This document shows, piece by piece, positions 51,516 through 60,068 of a DNA stretch of 64,000 nt. The number at the start of each line of letters is the position of its first letter. The first letter of the stretch is position 1. The notes under the pieces are model-generated. The model saw only the letters and a list, made by a program, of their open reading frames with translations. It had not been told where the DNA came from and did no database searches. The stretch comes from RFSX01 sp964591455 (GTDB lineage: Bacteria > Bacteroidota > Bacteroidia > Chitinophagales > Saprospiraceae), in the NCBI GenBank assembly GCA_964591455.1, contig CAZQDZ010000001.1:142560-206559 (forward strand), in the 5' to 3' direction. The position numbers and the translations under genes were made by a program.

Positions 51516-52244
51516 ATGATTCATTTAAGCATACTTTCTGACTTTTGTACTTGGTGGCCATTCTGGTGGATTGTTCCATTTCTGCTCGGCTGGGCCTTTG
51601 GATATCTTTCCATAGGTAAATACAAATCAAGAATAAAGAGACTAGAATCTGAAGTAAGAGAAGAACGATCTAGCTTATATAAGTACGAGAAGTTATATCA
51701 GACATGCCAGAAGGAATCTACTCTAAAGGACAACAAAATCGCGAAAGACGAAAAAACATTAGAAGACTTACAAAAAAGACTATCCTCTTCTAAGAAAGAT
51801 ATTTTGTTACTACAGTCATTGGCAAAGAAGGACCCTTTACCACAGCCAAAAGCTGATAATATTATTGAAGATGTAAATAAGCCTTCTCCTCAGAATGCTA
51901 AGGAAAATATACCTACAAATATTGCAGACAAACAATCTAGAGTCACTGACAGTCTTAAATCTTCAAATCTTCAAATAATTCAAGGGATAGGTCCGAAGAT
52001 CGAAAAACTGCTGTTCGATAATGGCATAAAGAACTGGAAGGATTTAAGTGGTAAGAGTTTCGGTGAACTTAGGGCAATGCTAGACAATTATGGAAACAGG
52101 TATAGTATTGTAGATCCTTCTGATTGGTCTAAGCAGGCCAGTCTTGCTAATAAGGCCAAATGGGATGCACTGATTAAACTACAGAAAGAAATAGGCAATT
52201 CTTCCAAATTAGAAAGAGTACTGCTCCGCTTAGGTTTAGCCTAG
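51516..52244 (+). CDS. Membrane-anchored coiled-coil protein with helix-hairpin-helix (H3TH-like) domain
   Basis: This 242-residue protein has one Trp-rich membrane helix (about 11-32), a coiled coil (about 36-105, with alternating Glu, Lys and Leu), a loose Pro/Asn linker, and a C-terminal domain starting IIQGIGPKIEKLL. The latter matches the helix-3-turn-helix/HhH domain found near FEN-1-like nucleases and in DUF4332-type proteins. No nuclease catalytic residues are visible, so DNA or protein binding is likely. It is 11 bp after the OmpA-like gene and close to comEC. The membrane anchor and DNA-binding fold suggest a link to DNA at the envelope. Confidence 0.75.
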   Translation: MIHLSILSDFCTWWPFWWIVPFLLGWAFGYLSIGKYKSRIKRLESEVREERSSLYKYEKLYQTCQKESTLKDNKIAKDEKTLEDLQKRLSSSKKDILLLQSLAKKDPLPQPKADNIIEDVNKPSPQNAKENIPTNIADKQSRVTDSLKSSNLQIIQGIGPKIEKLLFDNGIKNWKDLSGKSFGELRAMLDNYGNRYSIVDPSDWSKQASLANKAKWDALIKLQKEIGNSSKLERVLLRLGLA

Positions 52245-52466
52245 TTCCTTTAAATTTTTCCTGCAATTCGCTGAACTTCCTGCCTGTCTATGTCATTAAG
52301 AGAGTAAATGAATCAACCAAATGTATTATTAGGTTTTTTTAAGGATTTCAATTACTTGAAAGCCAGAGTGAAGTGTATTTGTAAAATGTAGAGGAATTTA
52401 AGTTAGTTGAAATTATAGAAATGCATTACATCACTTATATTTCATACTTATTTCAAAGTATTATGA

Positions 52467-52925
52467 ATGGAAAAGGAACAATTTTATAAATACCATGAAA
52501 AACTACATGAATCATATTTATCCCATGAGTTTGAGCTGCTTGAAACTCAAGTACATGAGTATTTAAAAATTGCAGAGGATTTTAAGGATAATTGGAACTA
52601 CGGAAATGCCTTACATAGATCTTATATCTACTTAGGGTTAATAGCGTTGAGTAAAAATAAACTTAAGGAGGCTGAAAATTATTTAATGCTTAGCGCTCAA
52701 AAGACCTCACCTCAAATAAAAACCTCTGGACCAAATATGCTTTTAGCGAGTAAATTTTTTGAATTAGGTGAAAAGGAAATTTTTAATAAGTACTTAAAAG
52801 CTTGTAAGAAAATTTGGTGGTGGGCATGTAGGACTAAATGGTATTGGGAATGTAGGAGATCTATAAGGCGTGGTGAAATACCTAATTCTGGACTTAGACT
52901 AAAAGTGATTTTATATGATAAATAA
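52467..52925 (+). CDS. Orphan TPR-like protein with Trp- and Arg-rich C-terminus
   Basis: This is a 152-residue protein without a signal. Helices around 15-110 have TPR-like spacing (YGNALHRSYIYLGLIALSKN, then EAENYLMLSAQ). The last third is very unusual: KKIWWWACRTKWYWECRRSIRRG, with five Trp, two Cys and many Arg. I do not recognise a family. It has a 222-bp AT-rich gap upstream and its stop codon abuts the msrA start. Although it may be transcribed with msrA and msrB, there is no sign that its function is related. It is a likely lineage-specific gene. Confidence 0.6.
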   Translation: MEKEQFYKYHEKLHESYLSHEFELLETQVHEYLKIAEDFKDNWNYGNALHRSYIYLGLIALSKNKLKEAENYLMLSAQKTSPQIKTSGPNMLLASKFFELGEKEIFNKYLKACKKIWWWACRTKWYWECRRSIRRGEIPNSGLRLKVILYDK

Positions 52926-52926
52926 A

Positions 52927-53451
52927 ATGGATAATGCCTATTTCGCAGGAGGCTGTTTTTGGTGTACAGAATCTGTATTCCAAAATGTCAAAGGCGTGCA
53001 AAAAGTAGTGTCAGGGTATGCGGGTGGAAATATTAAGAATCCATCTTACAGAGAGATATGTACAGGACTGACTGGACATGCTGAGTTGGTTAGAATCACT
53101 TATAATCCAGAGGTTATCTCTTATGGTGAACTCATGAAAATATTCTTCGCTACGCATGACCCTACAACCTTAAACAGACAGGGCAATGATAGTGGCGCGC
53201 AATATCGTTCTGCTATCTTTTATACGAGCGAAGAAAATAAGAATGCTTCTTCACAATTCATAAGTGAAGTTGCCTCTACTATGTGGGATGCACCAATAGT
53301 GACGACTCTAGAGCCTTTAGAAGTGTTCTATGAAGCAGAAGCCTACCATCAGAATTATTACAATAACCATACGACCAAGGGCTACTGTAGAGTAGTGATA
53401 CAACCTAAGTTGGCAAAGTTCAAGAAAGAATTTCAACACTTACTAATCTAA
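52927..53451 (+). CDS. msrA: Peptide-methionine (S)-S-oxide reductase MsrA
   Basis: This 174-residue enzyme reduces methionine-S-sulfoxide in proteins. It has the catalytic GGCFWCTESVF (Cys10), then VSGYAGGNIKNPSY, AEL and the H-D-P-T-T-L-N-R-Q-G-N-D segment. I start it at the ATG at 52927; an ATG at 52915 is in frame but overlaps the previous gene. No signal peptide is present, so it is cytoplasmic. It is next to msrB (two bases apart), forming a two-enzyme repair unit for oxidised methionine. Confidence 0.96.
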   Translation: MDNAYFAGGCFWCTESVFQNVKGVQKVVSGYAGGNIKNPSYREICTGLTGHAELVRITYNPEVISYGELMKIFFATHDPTTLNRQGNDSGAQYRSAIFYTSEENKNASSQFISEVASTMWDAPIVTTLEPLEVFYEAEAYHQNYYNNHTTKGYCRVVIQPKLAKFKKEFQHLLI

Positions 53452-53453
53452 TC

Positions 53454-53822
53454 ATGGATAAGAAAACATATAATAAACTGACAAAGGAGGAATCATATGT
53501 CATAGAGCAGAAGGGCACTGAAAGGCCGTTTACTGGTGAGTATAATAATCATTATGTGAAGGGAACTTATGTATGTCGCAAGTGTGATAATCCCCTGTAT
53601 ACCTCAGAAGCCAAATTCAAATCTGGTTGTGGTTGGCCCTCATTCGATGATGAGATTGCAGATGCTGTCAAGCATGTCGATGATGCTGATGGGCGAAGAG
53701 TAGAGATAGTTTGCAATAATTGTGATGGGCATCTAGGTCATGTGTTTGTAGGAGAACGCTTTACCGCTAAGAATACCCGTCACTGTGTGAATTCAATTTC
53801 TATCAAGTTTATAGCTGATTAA
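53454..53822 (+). CDS. msrB: Peptide-methionine (R)-S-oxide reductase MsrB
   Basis: This 122-residue zinc enzyme reduces methionine-R-sulfoxide. It has the two zinc CxxC pairs (C-R-K-C and C-N-N-C), S-G-C-G-W-P-S-F-D and the catalytic Cys in T-R-H-C-V-N-S near the end. It has no signal, and the length is usual. It follows msrA by two bases. Its 3' end overlaps the convergent plsC-like gene by 14 bases. Confidence 0.96.
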   Translation: MDKKTYNKLTKEESYVIEQKGTERPFTGEYNNHYVKGTYVCRKCDNPLYTSEAKFKSGCGWPSFDDEIADAVKHVDDADGRRVEIVCNNCDGHLGHVFVGERFTAKNTRHCVNSISIKFIAD

Positions 53823-54600
53823 GATTTATCTGCTTTGCCTCATCATGAAAGACGCTGCCAGGCCAGTTTTTGTGAATCTGGATGATAGTTTCTTGAGTCC
53901 ACTTTTCTACTTCATCACATAATTTTAGTCCGTCAGAATTTGACATAGGTTGACCTATGTGAAGTCTACACTGTATTCTTAATCTACCAAATTGTTTGAA
54001 GTGGTGCTTAATTAAGCTAGACTTATACCAGTGGCTCTTCTTGTGCTTATATTCCAGGACTATAGGAATGACAGGAAAACCAATTCTTGCCGCCTCTCCA
54101 AAGGTCCCTTTTTTATACGGTAAGGGCATAAAGTTAGCAGAGACAGTGCCTTCAGGATATACCAAGACATTTTTTCCTTCTGCAATGACCTCAACTAGTC
54201 TTTCTCTTACAGCGGATCGACTGTCCTTATTCTGTCGTTTTACATAAATAATGCCCGTTAGCTCTGCACCTTGGCTTATAAGCGGTAGTGAGGCGACTTC
54301 AGCTTTCGCAATTACGAAAGCCTCCAGATAGCGTGTCAGAACAATTGGGTCAGAAAAACTTCTATGATTGCAAACGAAGAGTCCAGAAGTATTTGGAATT
54401 TTGCCTTTTATCTCCACAGATATCCCAAGAATGGCGATAGCATATTTGAGCCATTGTCGTCTTATCCAAAAAGCTCTTTTTGGTGTATTGTTAAAGCCTA
54501 GGACTTTTATCAGTATATATATTGGAATTATAATAAGAAGACTTAGTATAATTAATATAGCCCTTATCAATGCAATTAATATAAAAATAGGATTGTACAC
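53809..54600 (-). CDS. plsC: 1-acyl-sn-glycerol-3-phosphate acyltransferase (PlsC-like)
   Basis: This 263-residue membrane acyltransferase probably makes phosphatidic acid in phospholipid synthesis. It has a hydrophobic N-terminal anchor (about 1-33), the HX4D motif NHRSFSDPIVL (about 78-88) and the second motif VYPEGTVSANFMPL with its conserved Glu and Gly. The first codon seems to be GTG at 54600, because a TGA lies two bases upstream and no ATG is near. Another lysophospholipid or lipid-A-type acyltransferase is possible. The end overlaps msrB by 14 bases. Confidence 0.88.
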   Translation of the reverse strand: MYNPIFILIALIRAILIILSLLIIIPIYILIKVLGFNNTPKRAFWIRRQWLKYAIAILGISVEIKGKIPNTSGLFVCNHRSFSDPIVLTRYLEAFVIAKAEVASLPLISQGAELTGIIYVKRQNKDSRSAVRERLVEVIAEGKNVLVYPEGTVSANFMPLPYKKGTFGEAARIGFPVIPIVLEYKHKKSHWYKSSLIKHHFKQFGRLRIQCRLHIGQPMSNSDGLKLCDEVEKWTQETIIQIHKNWPGSVFHDEAKQINLNQL

Positions 54601-54644
54601 TCAGCTACGTTTTATCTTAATCACAATATAGTTACTTCAAATGG

Positions 54645-54773
54645 CTATCTGGTTTCTAGTGAGTTACTTCTCTCAAAAAGGTAAGGTCTATCAATGTCAA
54701 TTATTGAATCTACATGCATCTAGTCACCATTTTTAGCCAACTCTTCCATGTCTTTAGTTAATTCATCCAATTA
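54645..54773 (-). pseudogene. Possible remnant reading frame broken by stop codons
   Basis: On the minus strand, one frame runs for about 42 codons between TAA (54773-54771) and TAG (54647-54645) and is interrupted only by one TAG (54722-54720). It reads L-D-E-L-T-K-D-M-E-E-L-A-K-N-G-D, a stop, then M-H-V-D-S-I-I-D-I-D-R-P-Y-L-F-E-R. The acidic-basic alternation looks protein-like. It may be a decayed small gene, or chance in a 247-bp gap. Confidence 0.25.
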
Positions 54774-54804
54774 GTCGTCTTCCTATCTAGTGTTTATTTA
54801 GATT

Positions 54805-54812
54805 TATATTTG
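54805..54812 (+). promoter_or_regulatory. sppA: Possible -7 box (TATATTTG) for sppA
   Basis: TATATTTG matches TAnnTTTG about 36 bases before the sppA start. No clear -33 TTTG is present at the usual distance. Confidence 0.4.
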
Positions 54813-54847
54813 CCTTTTACTTAGATGGCATAAATTGAATTTAACTT

Positions 54848-56608
54848 ATGATACAATTTATAAAATTTGTTTTCGCTTCTTGCTTAGGTACTCTAATAGC
54901 TGGATTTGTAGCTTTCCTTTTTCTTTTAGTTATAGGTTTTGCTGTAGGCTCTGGAGAAAGCGTTGTAGAAGGAAATTCTATTCTACTACTGGATTTTTCT
55001 AAACCAATACCTGAATTAAGTGGTAATATGGCTGTGACTGGATTCAATTTCGAGTCCGCTCAATCTACGGGGTTACACGACATAGTCAGATTATTAGACC
55101 ATGCAGCTAATGACAGTAATATAGAGGGTATTCTATTCAAAACCTCTTCTTTTAGTTCTGGAATGGTGACAGCTTCTACCATCCGTGAAGCACTTAAGAA
55201 ATTCAGAGACGAGTCGGACAAATTCGTGTATGCTTATGGTGATTTCTATGATAATACTTCTTATCTGATTGCATCAGCTGCAGACTCTATTTTTGTTAAC
55301 CCAATGGGAGTCCTAGATATTAATGGATATGCGACTTTGATACCCTTTTTCAAGGGTGCTATGGATAAGTTAGGAGTAAAGATGAATGTCTTCTATGCAG
55401 GCCAATTTAAAAGTGCCACAGAGCCATATAGACGGAAAAATATGAGTGACCAGAATCGGACTCAGACGAGAGAATACCTTAGCGATAATTTCCAACTATA
55501 TCTAGATGAGGTAAGTGAATCTAGAGGTATTCCAAAAGCCAATATACAACAACTGATAAATGATTTGAATCTAGACAATAGCAGGCAAGCCATTGAATTA
55601 GGAATAGTAGATGGACTCAAACACTGGTATGAGGTAGAGGATATGCTCCGGTCACAGTTGGGCATAAAGAAGGGTAGAAGTATAAATTATATAACTCACG
55701 ATGATTATGCTGGTAGTGTAACGCTTTATAAGGGTAGCGGTAGTAATAAGATTGCTGTTATTTATGCAGAAGGAGAAGTAGCTTACGCCAATGAGAATAG
55801 AGGTAATATCAATGATAGGACTTACCACGATATTTTCGATAAAATAAGAAAGGATAAAAGAGTTAAAGCAATAGTACTTCGTGTCAATAGCCCTGGAGGA
55901 AGTGCTTTTACTTCTGAAGCTATTCTCAGAGAAATGAAGTTGCTGCAGCAAGACTCTATTCCGATTATTGCATCCTTTGGCGACTATGCAGCTTCAGGCG
56001 GATATTATATTGCAGCAAGCGCAGATAAGATAGTGTCTCATCCTAAGACATTAACTGGTTCTATAGGTGTTTTCTCTATGTTCCCCAACTTTAAAGAAGC
56101 TATGGAAGATAAGCTAGGCATTACAGTGGATACAGTTATGACTAGTCCACATGCTATCATCGCTCATCCATATTTAGATATGAATAGCTCTCAAGAAGCC
56201 GCTCTGCAGAGATTTACTGATAATATGTATGCGACCTTTCTGGATAGAGTGGCACAAGGGAGAAATAAGACAATAGCTGAGGTGGACTCTGTAGGGCAGG
56301 GTAGAGTATGGACAGGCCAGAGGGCAGTGCAGAAGGGTCTTGTAGATGAATTAGGAGGTCTGGACAGAGCCATAGAAATAGCGGCAGAGATGGCTGATGT
56401 ATCAGAATATAAGATTGTAGAATATCCTCGTATAGAAAAAGAATTTTGGGAAGAAATCTTATCGGAATTTAATAAAGGCAATCAAGCAAGTATAATGAAT
56501 AAGCTCACCCCTCAGGAGCAGAAGGTACTTAAAACTATACAAGAGTATCGGAATATTATGAGTTATAATGAACCTCTGGCTAGACTGCCGTTTGAATTGA
56601 CATATTAA
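54848..56608 (+). CDS. sppA: Signal peptide peptidase SppA, long (67K) type
   Basis: This 586-residue inner-membrane serine protease cleaves leftover signal peptides. It has an N-terminal membrane helix (about 8-33), a first ClpP-like repeat with the catalytic Lys (GQFKSATEP, Lys188) and a second repeat with the Ser nucleophile in YAASGGYYIA (Ser383). VNSPGGSAFTSEA is also conserved. Both halves are intact and the length fits the 67K form. The next gene, a Lon N-domain protein, begins 5 bp after its stop, so they are coupled. Confidence 0.96.
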   Translation: MIQFIKFVFASCLGTLIAGFVAFLFLLVIGFAVGSGESVVEGNSILLLDFSKPIPELSGNMAVTGFNFESAQSTGLHDIVRLLDHAANDSNIEGILFKTSSFSSGMVTASTIREALKKFRDESDKFVYAYGDFYDNTSYLIASAADSIFVNPMGVLDINGYATLIPFFKGAMDKLGVKMNVFYAGQFKSATEPYRRKNMSDQNRTQTREYLSDNFQLYLDEVSESRGIPKANIQQLINDLNLDNSRQAIELGIVDGLKHWYEVEDMLRSQLGIKKGRSINYITHDDYAGSVTLYKGSGSNKIAVIYAEGEVAYANENRGNINDRTYHDIFDKIRKDKRVKAIVLRVNSPGGSAFTSEAILREMKLLQQDSIPIIASFGDYAASGGYYIAASADKIVSHPKTLTGSIGVFSMFPNFKEAMEDKLGITVDTVMTSPHAIIAHPYLDMNSSQEAALQRFTDNMYATFLDRVAQGRNKTIAEVDSVGQGRVWTGQRAVQKGLVDELGGLDRAIEIAAEMADVSEYKIVEYPRIEKEFWEEILSEFNKGNQASIMNKLTPQEQKVLKTIQEYRNIMSYNEPLARLPFELTY

Positions 56609-56613
56609 GTTTC

Positions 56614-57252
56614 ATGACAGTGCATTTGCCACTTTTTCCGCTGGGACTGGTCGCTTTTCCAGGAGAGAAAGTTAATCTCCACATTTTCGAACCCCGCTAC
56701 AAGCAGCTCATAACTGAATGTTTTGAAGAGGATAAGACTTTTGGTATTGTCCCTTATCAGGAGGGGGAGGATATGCTAATTGGGACCGAAATGAATCTCA
56801 TAGAAATTTCACATATCTATGATGATGGAAAGATGGATATTAAGACCCAAGGCGTTCGTGTATTTAGAATAGAATCATTCCAAACGAAGATGGATGATAA
56901 ATTGTATCCAGGAGGCGTAGTACATTTTGATGTCCCTGTATCTACTAGGCCAAGTATATTGGAGGTGCAGGAAGTGATATCACTACTAGAGAAAATGTAT
57001 GACATTCTTGGACTAGAACTACCTTTTCAGGGTTGGGATGAATCTTATTCCCTTTATGAAATTGGACACAAATTAGGTTTAAGCTTGAGTGAAGAAATTC
57101 ACTTTCTAGGTCTTGTAAGTGAAGCCGATAGATTCGAGTATACCAAGGCGCATCTTAAGAAAATGATTCCTGCAGTAGAAAAAATGGAACGTATCAAAAA
57201 GAGAGTAAAAATGAATGGCCATTTCAAAAATATAATGCCACCTAACTTATAA
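56614..57252 (+). CDS. LON substrate-binding-domain protein (stand-alone)
   Basis: This 212-residue protein matches the Lon N-terminal domain without an ATPase or protease: FPLGLVAFPGEKVNLHIFEPRYKQLI at the start, then TEMNLIEISHIYDDGKMDIKTQGVR. The rest is helical. Such proteins may bind or present substrates to a Lon or Clp protease; a true lon gene is at 4376-6778. It is coupled to sppA with a 5-bp gap and so may help handle envelope-derived peptides. The role is inferred from the family. Confidence 0.85.
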   Translation: MTVHLPLFPLGLVAFPGEKVNLHIFEPRYKQLITECFEEDKTFGIVPYQEGEDMLIGTEMNLIEISHIYDDGKMDIKTQGVRVFRIESFQTKMDDKLYPGGVVHFDVPVSTRPSILEVQEVISLLEKMYDILGLELPFQGWDESYSLYEIGHKLGLSLSEEIHFLGLVSEADRFEYTKAHLKKMIPAVEKMERIKKRVKMNGHFKNIMPPNL

Positions 57253-57274
57253 TCTCTAAAGCTTAATACTTGTT

Positions 57275-58390
57275 TTATAATCTGTCTCCGTGTAAGTCTA
57301 ACTTAAGTGAGAATACATGCGAAACGAGTGCTCCAGATACACTACCAATATTTGTCAAAGCATAATCTATATTAACCAAACCCAAATCTACACCCAAGCC
57401 TATATTAGGCGTAAACTCGAACGCAGCATCTGCATTCTCATTCACAATGTTTTGGATATTACCGATGCCAGCTCTGAAAAATACTTTTCTGTCATAACCG
57501 ATTTCAAATCCTGCTGTTGGGTCTATACCAATATTCTCACCACTGAAGATTCCTGATTTAGTACCGTCTGATGACAGTCTTAAATCTGTTTCTAAGAGAT
57601 AAGTGAATCGAGTACCATTGTCTATTTTATAGGCCGCAGCCAATACAATTTTTGGAAGTGCTATTTCAGTGCTTGACACTGGGACAACATTTCCTTCTCT
57701 TTGGAATACACGTATTTCATCTTCATTCAGAGAAAAACTCCAGTTGTTTACGGTCGTAGTAATATCTCTACCCATCATCCCAAAACTCAAATTGCCTATC
57801 TCATACTGTATGCCTAGGTCAAATCCGAAACCAAATGCATTACCAAAGGATCCTATGTTTCTATATATCACTTTAGCTGATCCCCCAATGGAAAGCCCTT
57901 CTATCCCTAAGTCTTGACCATAAGAAAGTAGAAAGGCATAATCAGCAGCTGAAAATTCAGTCACATTATTGAAGTTAACTGTGCCGTCATCATCTAGTAG
58001 ATTAAGGGTATTAGGAATATTATCTACACCTAATCTGATAAGCGTCATACTCCCGTAACTATTCTTCCTGTCATTAAATCTCTTGCCGAATGCCAAATAA
58101 TCATAATTAGCTATACCCCCAAACCAAGAAGCGTGCATAGCATTAATTTGTGCAGGAGACTCAATCCTAGCCAGTCCCGCAGGATTCCAATATGCAGCTG
58201 AAATATCATCGACAGTAGCCGCTACACTCCCAAACATACCGTGGGCTTTAGCGCCTACACCTATATTCAAAAATTCATTAACAAATCTGACATCTGCTTG
58301 ACATTGGCTCGTTTTAGGAGCGACAATCATAAATAATACAACCGCGATAAGGGAAATTAGAGCCGACTTTAAAACCAAAAGTGATTTCAT
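57275..58390 (-). CDS. PorV/PorQ-family outer-membrane protein
   Basis: This 371-residue protein has a signal peptide, then the family start FVNEFLNIGVGAKAHGMFGS with an AAYWNPAGLA motif (about 75) and beta-barrel strands to the end (IDYALTNIGSVSGALVSHVF). PorV and PorQ act with the type IX secretion system in Bacteroidota, where PorV carries cargo to the cell surface. I saw no type IX cargo signal in the window, so a general barrel role is also possible. I chose the ATG at 58390; the frame extends upstream to 58441. Confidence 0.88.
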   Translation of the reverse strand: MKSLLVLKSALISLIAVVLFMIVAPKTSQCQADVRFVNEFLNIGVGAKAHGMFGSVAATVDDISAAYWNPAGLARIESPAQINAMHASWFGGIANYDYLAFGKRFNDRKNSYGSMTLIRLGVDNIPNTLNLLDDDGTVNFNNVTEFSAADYAFLLSYGQDLGIEGLSIGGSAKVIYRNIGSFGNAFGFGFDLGIQYEIGNLSFGMMGRDITTTVNNWSFSLNEDEIRVFQREGNVVPVSSTEIALPKIVLAAAYKIDNGTRFTYLLETDLRLSSDGTKSGIFSGENIGIDPTAGFEIGYDRKVFFRAGIGNIQNIVNENADAAFEFTPNIGLGVDLGLVNIDYALTNIGSVSGALVSHVFSLKLDLHGDRL

Positions 58391-58546
58391 TACAAATATA
58401 TTATGATAAATATTAATGTACAGATTACTGAATATCAGCAATTTAAAATAACTAGAATGAAATTAATGGAATTTAAGGTTAGTTGGAATGTCTAACGAAC
58501 GCAAGATAAGGCTATTAAGTATTAAATTTCACAAAAATCGAATGGT

Positions 58547-58939
58547 ATGTTGCGTAAGTTACTATCTGTACTTGTTGGTGTCGTGCTAGGGATGATGACA
58601 ACGAAGGCAGTACACTCATTCAGTGCTCGAATACATCCTGCGCCTTCCTCTTCAGATTTGCTTTCTGAAGAATCTTTCAGAGCTTACATGGAAGGCCTTC
58701 CTGCGGAAGTATATTACCTAATTATCATCTCCCATGTTCTAGGCGCTTGTGTCGCAGCCTTTGCTACATCTCGCTTAAATAAATCAAATAGCTTTTACTT
58801 GGGACTGATATCAGTATTTGTGATGATTGTATTTTCCATCATTACCTTTCTCCAAATCCCATTTCCACCTATACTCATCTTAGCAGATATATTATCTATG
58901 CTCGTTTTAGGCCTATTGGCTGCAAGACTAGGTTCCTAG
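58547..58939 (+). CDS. Hypothetical small membrane protein, 130 residues
   Basis: The protein has four hydrophobic segments: about 4-22, 54-74, 83-103 and 106-126. Between the first two is a polar loop (HPAPSSSDLLSEESFRAYMEG). No motif points to a known family. It faces the holA gene on the opposite strand and has no operon partner. A short non-enzymatic membrane protein is all that can be said. Confidence 0.6.
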   Translation: MLRKLLSVLVGVVLGMMTTKAVHSFSARIHPAPSSSDLLSEESFRAYMEGLPAEVYYLIIISHVLGACVAAFATSRLNKSNSFYLGLISVFVMIVFSIITFLQIPFPPILILADILSMLVLGLLAARLGS

Positions 58940-58952
58940 AATGCTTACTTAT

Positions 58953-59954
58953 TTACCTGAATAGTGAATGCAAGAATTGTTGGTAGATACCTAACTCATT
59001 ACCAGACTTTCGCTCTACGCCTTTACATTGTTTATCCATCACATGGACTAATTTGAAAGCCTGCTTGATCTGGGGTACGGTATAGTTCTTTGCGGCAGCT
59101 TTATATTCATTGGCAAAGAATGGATTGACCTTAACTGCACTGGCAAATGATTTCGAGTCTGCATTCTGATATTTCTTGGCGATGAAGAGTTTTGAGAAAT
59201 AATTATACAAAGCACCGATATTCATCTGGATTGGATTGGACTTGCTGTTTCTAGAGAAATGCAATACAATCTTATACGCCTTTTGCACATCACGCATCCC
59301 AATGGCCTTTTGTAATTCGAAGACATTATAGTCTTTACTGATACCCACATATTTTTCTACATGTGCCATCGTTACTTCTGTCCCATCATCTAAATTGAGT
59401 GCTAACTTGTCCAGCTCATTATTAATCTTGGATAGGTCCGTTCCTAGATGCTCTGCGATAAGATTAGCTACTCTAGCATTTACCTTTATTTTTTTCTCTT
59501 TCGCTAAGTTGCTGATAAGTCCAGGTACTTGATTATCATAAATCTTTTTAGTCTCCAATACCACAGCAGTCTTTTTGAGTGCTGTCCAGATTTTCTTTTT
59601 CCTCTTATCTAGTTTCTTATGCTTATGCGCAATCACAAGAATCGTCTGAGGAGAAGGCTTTTCTATATAATCAGCCAGCTTTTCTATAGTGGATAATTCC
59701 TGAGCTTCCTTTACGATAACAACCCTATGGCTGGCCATCATCGGATATTGTAGCGCCTGATCGATGATTTGTTTGAAATCAACTTCTTTACCATAAACGA
59801 CCACTTGATTGAATGCTTGGGCCGCCTCATCAAGGATGTTCTTTTCTATATAATTGACGATGATGTCTATATAGTAAGCTTCCTCTGACTGAAGAAAGTA
59901 CACAGGATGATAATTCCCTGCTTTCAAATCTTTTAATATGGTCTTGTGATCCAT
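58953..59954 (-). CDS. holA: DNA polymerase III subunit delta
   Basis: This 333-residue subunit of the clamp loader opens the beta clamp during replication. Recognisable segments are YHPVYFLQSEEAYYIDIIVN at the start, MMASHRVVIVKEAQEL in the middle and EHLGTDLSKINNELDKLAL. The C-terminal helical collar domain follows. I chose the ATG at 59954; the longer frame would begin with TTG at 59957. Its identity rests on overall order and spacing, since HolA sequences are weakly conserved. Confidence 0.9.
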   Translation of the reverse strand: MDHKTILKDLKAGNYHPVYFLQSEEAYYIDIIVNYIEKNILDEAAQAFNQVVVYGKEVDFKQIIDQALQYPMMASHRVVIVKEAQELSTIEKLADYIEKPSPQTILVIAHKHKKLDKRKKKIWTALKKTAVVLETKKIYDNQVPGLISNLAKEKKIKVNARVANLIAEHLGTDLSKINNELDKLALNLDDGTEVTMAHVEKYVGISKDYNVFELQKAIGMRDVQKAYKIVLHFSRNSKSNPIQMNIGALYNYFSKLFIAKKYQNADSKSFASAVKVNPFFANEYKAAAKNYTVPQIKQAFKLVHVMDKQCKGVERKSGNELGIYQQFLHSLFR

Positions 59955-60068
59955 CAATATTTATCAGGGTCGAAAGATAGTTCATATTATAAAAATCTAA
60001 CAAGCATCTAGTAATTTATAATATAAGGAATGAAAGAGCTAAGCGAGCTGATTGTATTCCTTACATTT

